This document shows positions 8,152 to 16,600 of a DNA stretch of 64,000 bases, piece by piece (the stretch's first letter is position 1; every line of letters begins with the position of its first letter). The notes under the pieces were generated by a model that was not told where the DNA came from, searched no databases, and saw only the letters and a list, made by a program, of their open reading frames with translations. The translations under genes and the position numbers were made by a program. Location of the stretch: positions 46,848 to 110,847 of the forward strand of contig JAXMCI010000025.1 in assembly GCA_046349435.1 (NCBI GenBank), written 5' to 3'. The DNA is from JAXMCI01 sp046349435. GTDB lineage: Bacteria; Pseudomonadota; Alphaproteobacteria; Dongiales; Dongiaceae.

Positions 8152-8251
8152 CGCCGGGCTTGACCCGGCGATCCAGGAAGCGGCATGGCCGATCCCGGCG
8201 ACCTCGAGCGCGGTGTCGGCATGGATCGCCGGGTCAAGCCCGGCGATGACA
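8152..8251. repeat. Palindromic repeat of the GCCGGGTCAAGCCCGGC type
   Basis: GCCGGGCTTGACCCGGCGATCC at the left is mirrored by GGATCGCCGGGTCAAGCCCGGC at the right, about 45 bases apart. It is a second REP-like family; the same core recurs at 36211-36240 and 36302-36331. Confidence 0.75.
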
Positions 8252-8277
8252 ATCTGGGGATGAGGATCCCGTCGGCG

Positions 8278-8922
8278 CTACACCACCCCGGCGCGCAGGC
8301 CGGCGGTGATCAGGCGGACGACGCGGCGGGCCTGCTCCTCGGTCGGCTCGTCGAGGCTGTCGGCGATCAGGCGGGGCTCGTGGAACTTGAGGGTGGCGTG
8401 GCGCAGCGCGGCGACCGCGGCGGGCAGGTCGGCGATGCGGAACTCGCCGGCCGCCACGCCGTCGCGCAGGATCGATTCGAGCAGGCCGACGACGCGGGCC
8501 CGGTGCTGCTCGCAGACCTCGCGGCTGCCGCGGGTGATGGCGCAGTAGGTGTCGAAGATCTCCGGGTCCTGCTCGACCTTGCGCCGCTTCAGGCGGTGCA
8601 GCTCGATGACGCAGGCCTCCAGCCGCTCGGCGGCGGAGACCGGGCGGGCGGCGATCTCGGCGACCATGCACTCGGTGGCGCCGAGCCAGCGCGCGGTGAT
8701 GGCGTCGAAGATCGCGGCCTTGGTCGGGAAGAAGCGGTAGACGTTGGCGTGCGACATGCCGCTCGCCTGGGCGATGTCGACCACCGTCATCTTGGCAAGG
8801 CCGTGCCGCCGGAGCTGGCGCTCCGCGGTTTCCAGGATCAGGCTCCTGGTGTCGTCAGCGGTCCTTTGCGGGGCCGCCATGGCACCCTCCTTCGCCGCTT
8901 CGATCGCGGCCGCACCCGGCAT
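8278..8922 (-). CDS. TetR/AcrR-family transcriptional regulator
   Basis: 214 residues from ATG 8922, or 200 from the internal ATG at 8880. The helix-turn-helix lies in ILETAERQLRRHGLAKMTV, DIAQASGMSHANVYRFFPTK and AAIFDAITARWL, the standard TetR order, including the conserved phenylalanine-proline-lysine at the end of the recognition helix. The C-terminal domain is helical and would bind an unknown ligand; a cysteine in CEQHRARVVGLLESIL is not diagnostic. The ATG at 8922 overlaps the stop of the small membrane ORF upstream (TGATG), which supports this longer start and translational coupling. Target genes are unknown; candidate palindromic sites lie at 9261-9315 in front of the pair. Confidence 0.88.
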   Translation of the reverse strand: MPGAAAIEAAKEGAMAAPQRTADDTRSLILETAERQLRRHGLAKMTVVDIAQASGMSHANVYRFFPTKAAIFDAITARWLGATECMVAEIAARPVSAAERLEACVIELHRLKRRKVEQDPEIFDTYCAITRGSREVCEQHRARVVGLLESILRDGVAAGEFRIADLPAAVAALRHATLKFHEPRLIADSLDEPTEEQARRVVRLITAGLRAGVV

Positions 8923-9257
8923 CAGCAGGGCGCGAACCGCTCGTCCTCCGGCCGGCAGGCCGGCGGCGGGTGCGCCGACCGTTCCGCCTGGACGAGCGCA
9001 CGGTTCACCGCGGCCGCATCAGCCGCCGGCTCGTCCTTTAGCCCGAGCAGGAGGCCCAAGACAAGCGCGGCCAGGGCGACCAGCAGCCAGGCTCCGGCGA
9101 CCTCCGGGCTGAAGAGCGGGGCCAGCACGACGCGCAAGGCACTGCGGCGCTGGCTGGCGCGGCCAGGAGAGCGGCGGGGAGAGCGGCCGGGAGAACCGGT
9201 CGTGGAAGGGGTTCCGGCGCGTTCGCGCCAATGTCCGAAATCGAGAGCGACCATCAT
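8922..9257 (-). CDS. Small hypothetical membrane protein, coupled to the TetR gene
   Basis: 111 residues. The first 40 are basic and serine/arginine rich, then comes one strong membrane segment (AGAWLLVALAALVLGLLLGL, about residues 54-73), followed by an acidic to neutral tail. Its TGA overlaps the TetR ATG, so the two would be translated together from a promoter near 9260-9320. No family is recognised. In TetR systems the neighbour is often an efflux component, but this protein is too short to be one. The arginine-rich start could mean that the real start is further in. Confidence 0.4.
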   Translation of the reverse strand: MMVALDFGHWRERAGTPSTTGSPGRSPRRSPGRASQRRSALRVVLAPLFSPEVAGAWLLVALAALVLGLLLGLKDEPAADAAAVNRALVQAERSAHPPPACRPEDERFAPC

Positions 9258-9260
9258 GCA

Positions 9261-9315
9261 CCTGTCATCAACAGGCCTGAGATTGTGGTTGAATGACAGA
9301 TTTCAATAGTTGTCA
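9261..9315. promoter_or_regulatory. Candidate operators between the TetR unit and the divergent dehydrogenase gene
   Basis: Two inverted repeats stand in the intergenic region: CCTGT-CATCA-ACAGG at 9261-9275 and TGACA-(12)-TGTCA at 9294-9315. The region is clearly lower in GC than its flanks. They are plausible sites for the TetR protein encoded next door or for a lactate-type regulator; the assignment is inference from position and symmetry only. Confidence 0.35.
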
Positions 9316-9431
9316 GGAAAAATTCAGCTGGCATCCGGGGCGACCTCGGCTTGCCGCCGCGGGGGCGACCGCCTAACGTAAGGAACAGCCGTCCGGGCAC
9401 CTTTTTTGCCCGGCCTTGCGGAGGAACCCGA

Positions 9432-10829
9432 ATGAGCCAGCCGGCGCCCGTCGCCGCCTCGCCGGTCGACCAGGTCATCGCCGAGCTCTCCGCCCTGCTC
9501 GGCGACCGGCTCTCGACGGCCCACGCCATCCGCGACCGGCACGGCCGCGACGAGTCCTACCATGCCGCGCACGCGCCGGACGCCGTCGCCTTCGCGCACA
9601 GCACCGAGGAGGTGGCGGCGATCATGCGGCTCTGCGCCGCGCATGGCGTGCCGGTGGTGCCGTTCGGCACCGGCACCTCGCTGGAGGGCCACGTCGCGGC
9701 GCTCCAGGGCGGCATCACCATCGACCTCGGCCAGATGAACCGGGTGCTGCGGGTCAGCGCCGAGGATCTCGACGTCACCGTCCAGGCCGGCGTCACCCGC
9801 AAGCAGCTCAATGCCGAGCTGAAGCAATATGGCCTGTTCTTCCCGATCGACCCCGGCGCCGACGCCTCGCTCGGCGGCATGGCGGCGACCCGCGCCTCCG
9901 GCACCAACGCGGTGCGCTACGGCACGATGCGCGAGAACGTGCTCGGCCTCACGGTCGTGCTGGCCGACGGCCGGGTGATCCATACCGGCGGACGGGCGCG
10001 CAAGTCGGCGGCGGGCTACGACCTGACCCGGCTGTTCGTCGGCTCCGAGGGCACGCTCGGCATCATCACCGAGGTGACGCTGCGGCTCTACGGCATTCCC
10101 GAGGCGATGTCGGCGGCGGTGGTGTCCTTCGCCACCATCGAGGGTGCCGTCCAGACGGTGATCCAGACCATCCAGCTCGGCATCCCGGTGGCGCGCATCG
10201 AGCTGATCGACGACGTCCAGATGCGGGCGATCAACCGCTACTCGAAGCTCGACTATCCCGAGCAGCCGACCCTGTTCTTCGAGTTCCACGGCACCGAGCG
10301 CGGCGTCGTCGAGCAGGCCGAGCAGGTCGGCGCCATCGCCGAAGGCCATGGCGCCGGCGGCTTCCAGTGGGCGACCAAGGCCGAGGACCGCAACCGGCTC
10401 TGGCAGGCCCGGCACAACGCCTTCTATGCCGCGCTGGCGCTCAGGCCCGGCGCCAAGGGCTGGCCGACCGACGTCTGCGTGCCGATCTCGCGGCTGGCCG
10501 AATGCATCACCGCGGTGAAGGCCGACGTCGAGGCCTCCGGCCTGCTGGCGCCGCTGGTCGGCCATGTCGGCGACGGCAACTTCCACCTCGCCTTCATCGT
10601 CGATCCCGACGACGCCGGCGAGCTGGAGCGGGCCAAGCAGCTCAACGAGCGCATGGTGATGCGCGCGCTGGCGCTCGGCGGCACCTGCACCGGCGAGCAC
10701 GGGGTCGGCTACGGCAAGATCGACTTCCTCGCCGCCGAGCATCCCGACGCCCTGCCGGTGATGCGGGCGATCAAGCAGGCGCTCGACCCCGCCGGCCTGC
10801 TCAACCCCGGCAAGATCCTGCGGCCCTAG
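9432..10829 (+). CDS. FAD-binding oxidoreductase, D-lactate dehydrogenase (cytochrome) / GlcD type
   Basis: 465 residues from ATG 9432, which has a CGGAGGAA ribosome binding site 7 bases upstream. The PCMH-type FAD domain is clear: VVPFGTGTSLEGHVAALQGG contacts the pyrophosphate, GGMAATRASGTNAVRYGTM is the second FAD motif, and GSEGTLGIITEVTLRLYGIP follows. The C-terminal catalytic half has HVGDGNFHLAFIVDP and GGTCTGEHGVGYGKIDFL, the metal-binding histidines of the D-2-hydroxyacid dehydrogenase branch. The enzyme oxidises D-lactate or a related 2-hydroxy acid and passes electrons to cytochrome c or quinone. There is no glcE or glcF next to it, which favours a stand-alone D-lactate dehydrogenase over glycolate oxidase. 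The PAS-protein gene follows by 33 bases. Confidence 0.88.
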   Translation: MSQPAPVAASPVDQVIAELSALLGDRLSTAHAIRDRHGRDESYHAAHAPDAVAFAHSTEEVAAIMRLCAAHGVPVVPFGTGTSLEGHVAALQGGITIDLGQMNRVLRVSAEDLDVTVQAGVTRKQLNAELKQYGLFFPIDPGADASLGGMAATRASGTNAVRYGTMRENVLGLTVVLADGRVIHTGGRARKSAAGYDLTRLFVGSEGTLGIITEVTLRLYGIPEAMSAAVVSFATIEGAVQTVIQTIQLGIPVARIELIDDVQMRAINRYSKLDYPEQPTLFFEFHGTERGVVEQAEQVGAIAEGHGAGGFQWATKAEDRNRLWQARHNAFYAALALRPGAKGWPTDVCVPISRLAECITAVKADVEASGLLAPLVGHVGDGNFHLAFIVDPDDAGELERAKQLNERMVMRALALGGTCTGEHGVGYGKIDFLAAEHPDALPVMRAIKQALDPAGLLNPGKILRP

Positions 10830-10862
10830 GCAGGGGACGGACGGGGAGGGAGCCCCGCGTCG

Positions 10863-11354
10863 ATGACCGAGGGCACCTCGACCTTCAACCCGCTCTTCGA
10901 CATCGTCGAGGAGCCGGTCGCGCCGGAGACGCGATTCATCAGCCCGCGGGTCAGGCACCTGCACGACTGGTGGATGGCAGCCCGGGGCGACTTCGTGCCG
11001 CACCGCGCCGCCTTCGACATCGTCGAGCACCGCGAGATCATCGGCCACGTCTTCCTGGTCGACTGCCTGCCGGGCGGCGACTTCGTCTTCCGCCTGCTCG
11101 GCGAGGAGGTGATCCGCATCATCGGCGACAACAAGACCGGCGCGCCGGTGAAGCGCGGCGAGATCGGCGAATACGGCACCGCGCTGCACGAATATTACCG
11201 CTCGATCGTCGAGGAGGCGCGCTGCAAGCACTGCCTCGGCTCGCTCAAGTTCGCCGGCCGCGAGTTCCGCCGCTTCGAGGGGATCGACTGCCCGCTGACG
11301 CTCGACGGCAGCACCGTCGGCATGATCATCGGCGTGATGGACCTGGTCGACTGA
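10863..11354 (+). CDS. PAS-domain protein (PAS_5 type)
   Basis: 163 residues, no membrane segment. The WWMAARGDFVPHRAAFDIVE opening, the FVFRLLGEEVIRIIGDN core and the C-terminal CPLTLDGSTVGMIIGVMDL strand fit the single-domain PAS proteins abundant in alphaproteobacteria. Such proteins have no output domain and their role is unknown; they may sense a ligand and act through a partner. The short gap to the dehydrogenase gene (33 bases) suggests an operon. Confidence 0.75.
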   Translation: MTEGTSTFNPLFDIVEEPVAPETRFISPRVRHLHDWWMAARGDFVPHRAAFDIVEHREIIGHVFLVDCLPGGDFVFRLLGEEVIRIIGDNKTGAPVKRGEIGEYGTALHEYYRSIVEEARCKHCLGSLKFAGREFRRFEGIDCPLTLDGSTVGMIIGVMDLVD

Positions 11355-11455
11355 GCCTCACAGGGCCGTGAAGCGGCGCCGTCGCCATTGCGCCGGCGGT
11401 GGCCGCCATCCTACATGCACCGGCATTCGCGCCCGCGCATTGGAACATTACCGAA

Positions 11456-13183
11456 ATGCAATCCACCTATCGCCAGCTCTTCCGCGACCTCTGGAAGCTC
11501 GTCGCTCCCTACTGGAGCTCCGGCGAGCGGTGGCGCAGCTTCCTGCTACTCGGCCTGATCATCGGGCTCGGCGTCGGGATGGTCTACATCAACGTCTGGT
11601 TCAACGGCTGGAACGGGCGCTTCTACAACGCGCTCCAGGACAAGAACCTCGGCGAGTTCTGGCGCCAGCTGGCCTGGTGGGGCGGCATGGCCCCGCTCTA
11701 CATCGTGGTCGCCGTGTACCGCTTCTACCTCCGGCAGATGCTGGAGATCCGCTGGCGGACCTGGCTGACCCACCACTATGTCGAGCGGTGGATGTCCGAC
11801 CGCAGCTACTATCGCCTGCAGCTCGCCGGCCACGGGACGGACAACCCCGACCAGCGCATCGCCGAGGACGTGCGCGACTTCGTCGCCAGCACGCTCGCGC
11901 TGGGGCTGAACTTCCTCAACAACGCGCTGACGCTCTTCTCCTTCTTCTTCATCCTGTGGACCTTGTCCGGGTCGCTGACCGTCACCGTCTTCGGCACGAC
12001 GCTGTCGATCCCCGGCTACATGTGCTGGGTGGCGCTCGTCTATACGGCGCTCGGCACCTGGATCACCCACCTGATCGGCCGGCCGCTGGTCGGCCTCAAC
12101 TTCAGCCAGCAGCGCTACGAGGCCGATTTCCGCTTCTCGCTGATCCGCATCCGGGAGAATGCCGAGGGCATCGCCCTCTATGGCGGCGAGGCGAGCGAGC
12201 GCCAGGGGCTGGGGCAGCGCTTCCGCCACATCGTCGACAACTGGTGGACGATCATGCGCCGCACCAAGGCGCTCAACTACTTCACCATCACCTTCGGCCA
12301 GGTCGCCAACATCTTCCCGATCGTCGTCGTCTCGCCGCGCTATTTCGCCGGCCAGATCCAGCTGGGCGGCATCTTCCAGACGGCCCAGGCCTTCGGCCAG
12401 GTGCAGGACGCGATGAGCTGGTTCATCAACGTCTACACCGACCTGGCGAGCTGGAAGGCGACGGTCGACCGGCTCACCACCTTCCGCCAGGCCATGGAGG
12501 AAAACGGCAAGGCGCCGGACGGCGGCATCGCCCGCGGCCTGTCCGGCGATCGCGCCATCGCGGTGGAGGGACTCTCGCTCGGGCTGCCCAACGGGCAGAA
12601 CCTGCTCGACCGCGCCGCCCTGCGGCTGCAGCCGGGGGTGCCGACCTTCGTCAGCGGACCGTCCGGCAGCGGCAAGAGCACGCTGTTCCGCGCGCTCGCC
12701 GGCATCTGGCCCTATGGCAGCGGCCGCGTCACCGTGCCGGCCGGGGCCGAGATCCTGTTCCTGCCGCAGAAGCCCTATCTGCCGATCGGCACGCTGCGGC
12801 ACGCCGTCGGCTACCCGTCGCCGGACGGCAAGTTCGCCGACGCGGCGATCGCCGAGGCGCTGCGCGACGCGCAGCTGCCGCAGCTCGCCGACCGCCTCGA
12901 CGAGGAGGGCCACTGGGCCCAGACGCTGTCGCCCGGCGAGCAGCAGCGGCTGGCGATCGCCCGGGCGCTGCTGCAGGCGCCCGCCTGGCTGTTCCTCGAC
13001 GAAGCGACCTCGGCACTCGACGGCGAGACCGAGGCGGCGGTCTACCGCGTGCTGCGCGACAAGCTGCCCGATACCACCATCGTCAGCATCGCCCACCGGC
13101 CGGGCATCGCCGAGTTCCACGAGCGCAAGATCGAGTTCGCCCGCAACGGCGGCGGCCCGGCCGAGCTCCACGAGGCGGCGTGA
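11456..13183 (+). CDS. ABC transporter, fused permease/ATPase of the SbmA-BacA/YddA group
   Basis: 575 residues from ATG 11456; an in-frame ATG at 11399 would add 19 residues. The N-terminal half carries about six membrane segments (for example SFLLLGLIIGLGVGMVYINV) and the YNALQDKNLGEFW motif typical of this group. WRTWLTHHYVERWM and DQRIAEDVRDFV are the other signature blocks. The ATPase has the Walker A GPSGSGKST, the signature SPGEQQRLAIARALL and the Walker B LFLDEATSALD. YddA-like proteins are full exporters or importers that dimerise in the inner membrane; relatives import peptides (SbmA, BacA) or vitamin B12. The substrate is not predictable. Stands alone, followed by a palindromic repeat. 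Confidence 0.88.
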   Translation: MQSTYRQLFRDLWKLVAPYWSSGERWRSFLLLGLIIGLGVGMVYINVWFNGWNGRFYNALQDKNLGEFWRQLAWWGGMAPLYIVVAVYRFYLRQMLEIRWRTWLTHHYVERWMSDRSYYRLQLAGHGTDNPDQRIAEDVRDFVASTLALGLNFLNNALTLFSFFFILWTLSGSLTVTVFGTTLSIPGYMCWVALVYTALGTWITHLIGRPLVGLNFSQQRYEADFRFSLIRIRENAEGIALYGGEASERQGLGQRFRHIVDNWWTIMRRTKALNYFTITFGQVANIFPIVVVSPRYFAGQIQLGGIFQTAQAFGQVQDAMSWFINVYTDLASWKATVDRLTTFRQAMEENGKAPDGGIARGLSGDRAIAVEGLSLGLPNGQNLLDRAALRLQPGVPTFVSGPSGSGKSTLFRALAGIWPYGSGRVTVPAGAEILFLPQKPYLPIGTLRHAVGYPSPDGKFADAAIAEALRDAQLPQLADRLDEEGHWAQTLSPGEQQRLAIARALLQAPAWLFLDEATSALDGETEAAVYRVLRDKLPDTTIVSIAHRPGIAEFHERKIEFARNGGGPAELHEAA

Positions 13184-13215
13184 GCGGGGGATCTCGCAGC
13201 GGCGACCAGGGTCTG

Positions 13216-13293
13216 TCATCCCGGCGAAAGCCGGGATCCATGTTGCAGCATCGCGGTGGTGGATGGATGGATCCCGGCTTTCGCCGGGATGAC
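13216..13293. repeat. Palindromic repeat, TCATCCCGGCGAAAGCCGGG type, third copy
   Basis: Same arms as 7459-7535 with a different centre. It separates the ABC transporter gene from the convergent DUF4169 gene and may act as a processing or termination hairpin for both. Confidence 0.8.
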
Positions 13294-13352
13294 AAGGGTG
13301 GGGTCGCGCCGGGCGTGCGTTGCCCGGCCTTGCCACACCCGGCCAGGGCCGC

Positions 13353-13526
13353 TCAATCCAGCTTCTTGTCCTCGAGCTCGCGGCGGCGGCGCTCGGCCTC
13401 GGCGTCGTCCTGGCGGGTCTCGGCCTTGGGGCGGCCGAACTTGACGCGGTTGGCCGCGGCCTGGCGCGAGGCGGACTCGCGACGGCGCTCCTTGCGGTAT
13501 TTGTTCAGGTTGACCAGATCACCCAT
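13353..13526 (-). CDS. DUF4169 family small protein
   Basis: 57 residues, starting MGDLVNLNKYRKERRRESA and continuing with AANRVKFGRPKAETRQDDA to a charged ERRRRELEDKKLD end. This is the complete DUF4169 pattern: a highly basic, helical protein found in alphaproteobacteria, often close to fumC and a ribbon-helix-helix gene, both of which are found 4.4 kb away here (17907-19552). Function unknown. Start is ATG 13526; the short length explains why it is easily overlooked. Confidence 0.85.
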   Translation of the reverse strand: MGDLVNLNKYRKERRRESASRQAAANRVKFGRPKAETRQDDAEAERRRRELEDKKLD

Positions 13527-13639
13527 GCTTCCTCCCGCCGATGGCCTGCCCAGGGACGGGTGCGTGTGGTAGTCAGGAGATTAGCCCAACCGGGCCAGGG
13601 TGCAACGGGGGCCGTACGGCCCCCCGCCAGGAGACGCGA

Positions 13640-16600
13640 ATGCTGAAGAAGCTGCTGATCGGCCTGGGGGTGCTGGTCGCGCTGATCATCGCCGCCATCG
13701 TCATCGGGCCGCAGTTCGTCGACTGGAACAGCTACAAGGCGCAGATCGCCGCCAAGGCCAAGGAGGCGACCGGTCGCGACCTCGCGATCGACGGCAACAT
13801 CGCGCTCTCCATCCTGCCCTCGCCGACCCTGTCGGTCGCCAAGGTGCGCTTCGCCAACGCGCCGGGCGGCAGCGTGCCGGACATGGCGACGCTCGATTCG
13901 CTCGACGTCCAGGTGGCGCTGCTGCCGCTGATCCAGGGCGTCATCAAGGTCGAGAGCGTCACCCTGGTGGCGCCCAAGATCGTGCTCGAGACGCTGCCCG
14001 ACGGCACGCCGAACTGGCAGCTGACCCCGGAGAAGACCGGCGGCGGCGGCGAGGGCAGCGGCGGCGGCGGCCGGCAGCTCGCCATCCAGCTCGACAAGCT
14101 CAGCATCGAGCGCGGCACGCTGATCTACCGCGACGCCGCCGGCACCAGCCAGAGCGTCGAGAACCTCGCGGCGCAGGTCTCCGCCGGCTCGCTCAAGGGC
14201 CCGTTCCTGGCGACCGGCAGCGCCACGGTGCGCGGCACGCCGGTGAAGTTCGACCTGTCGACCGGCGCGCTCGACGGCCAGCAGCCGGCCACCGTCGACA
14301 TCGCCGTGGTGCTGACCGACCCCGGCGCCAAGCTCGCCTTCAACGGCTCGATGAGCCTCGCCGCGACGCCGCCGGCGGTGAGCGGCAAGCTGCGCGCCGA
14401 GGGCGGCGACCTCGCCAAGCTGATCGGCACGGTGGTGCCGGCGATGAAGGGCGGGCTGCCGCCCAACCTCTCGCAGGCCTTCGCCGTCAACGGCGACGTC
14501 GCGGTGGCGACGCCCGCGGCCAGCATCAAGAACCTCAGCCTGCGGCTCGGCGACGCCCAGGCGGCGGGCCAGCTGCTGCTCGACACCGGCACGCCGCTCA
14601 AGGCCGACCTGACCCTGGCGCTGCAGCGGGTCGACCTCGACAAGCTGCTCGGGCCGGAGGGCGCCGCCCCGGCCGCCGGCGGCGGCGAGGCCCCGGCGGC
14701 GCCCGCCGCGCCGTCGGCGGCACAGCCGGCCGGCGCGCCCGCCGCTGGCTTCGCGCTGCCCGACAACGTCGAGGTCAAGGTTGCGATCTCGGCCGACGCG
14801 GTGACCTACAAGGGCGGCATCATCGGCAATGCCAAGCTGCAGGCGGCGCTCGCCAAGGGGGTGCTCGAGATCACCCGCGTCTCGGCCGACCTGCCCGGCA
14901 GCTCCTCCTTCATGGTCGCCGGGCGCGTCGCGCCGGCCCAGGGGCTGCCCGGCTTCACCGGCACGCTGAACGCCAAGTCGGACAATCTGCGCGGCATCTT
15001 CGACTGGCTGAAGCTGCCGCGGCCGAACGTGGCGCCCGACCGGCTGCGCAAGGTGACCGTGGCCGCGAAGCTCGCCGCCACGCCGGCCTCGGTGCAGGTC
15101 AGCGAGCTCGACCTGCGCTTCGACGCCACCAAGATCAGCGGCGGGGCGGTCGTCTCGCTGCCGCAGGCCGGCGGCCGGACGCGCCCGGCCTACGGCGTCG
15201 GCATCGCCATCGACCAGATCAACCTCGACGGCTACATGCCGCAGCCGGGCAAGCCGGCGGCAGCCGGCAGCGGCCAGGCCGACAAGACGGCCAAGCCCGC
15301 CGCCGCCAAGCCGGGCCTGCCGCTCGACGGGCTGAAGCCGCTGGCCGCGATCGACGCCAATGTCGAGGTCAAGATCGGCACGCTGGTCGCCAACGGCCAG
15401 ACCGCGCGCAACGTGCATCTCGACGCCACCCTGCAGGGCGGCAAGCTGACCCTGCGCGACGCCAGCGTGAAGGACTTCGCCGGCGGCAGCGGCGCGCTCA
15501 GCGGCACGGTGAGCGACCTCGCGGGCAATCCGCGCTTCGACACCCAGCTCGATCTCGCGGCCGGCGACGCCGGCAAGGTGCTGCTGTTCGCCGGCATGGC
15601 CAACCCGCCGCCCGGGCTGGGCGCGGTCAAGGTCGGCGGCAAGCTGGCCGGCGGCGGCCAGGAGGTCAGCTACGACCTCTCCTTCTCGCTGGCCGGGATC
15701 GGCGCCAGCGGCGCCGCCAAGGGCAAGGTCGCCGGCATCGGCGCCGGCGTGCCGCGCATCGACAGCACCTTCCAGCTCTCGGCCAAGGATGCCGGGCCGC
15801 TGCTGGCGCTGGCCGGCCGGCCGGGTGCCGGCAAGCTCGGTGCGCTGTCGATCAGCGGCAAGGCGGCGAGCGGCGCCGACGACCTCACCTACAACGTCAC
15901 CCTGACGCTGGCCGGCATCGGCGGGCGCGGCTCGCTCGACGGCCGCATCACCCAGCTGACCGGCACGCCGCAGGTCGACACGAAGCTCGACCTCAAGGCG
16001 GACAATCCCGGGCCGCTGCTGGCCATGGCGGGGGTCGGCGGCGACCTCGGGGGCAAGACCGGGCCGCTCGGCGTCGCCGGCACGCTGCGCGGCGGCGCCG
16101 ACCGGATGGCGCTCGACCTGACGCTCGCCGCCTTCGGCGGCAACGCGGCGATCAAGGGCGAGGTCGGCGCCGGCCAGAGCCCGCCGAGCTTCGCGCTCGA
16201 CATCTCGGCCAACCATCCCGACATCCAGAAGCTGGCGGCGGCGCTCACCGGCGCCGCCCCGGGCGGCGGGCCGAGCGGCCCCTTCAAGCTGTCGACCCAG
16301 GCCAAGGGCACCGCCAGGAAGGCGACGCTGTCGAACATCGTGGTCGAGGCCGGGCCCAGCCGGCTGACCGGCAACGTCGCCTATGACGGCAGCGCCAGCC
16401 GGCCGCGCATCGATGCCGACCTGCAGGCCGGCACGCTGGACCTGGCGGCGCTGGGTGCCGGCGGCGGCTCGGGCGGCGGCAATGGCGGCGCGTCCGGCGG
16501 CGGCAGCGGCAATGCCGGCGGCGGCGGCGGTCACTGGTCGCGCAAGCCGATGGATTTCAGCGCGCTCGACAAGCTCGACGGCAATTTCAGCTTCACCGCC

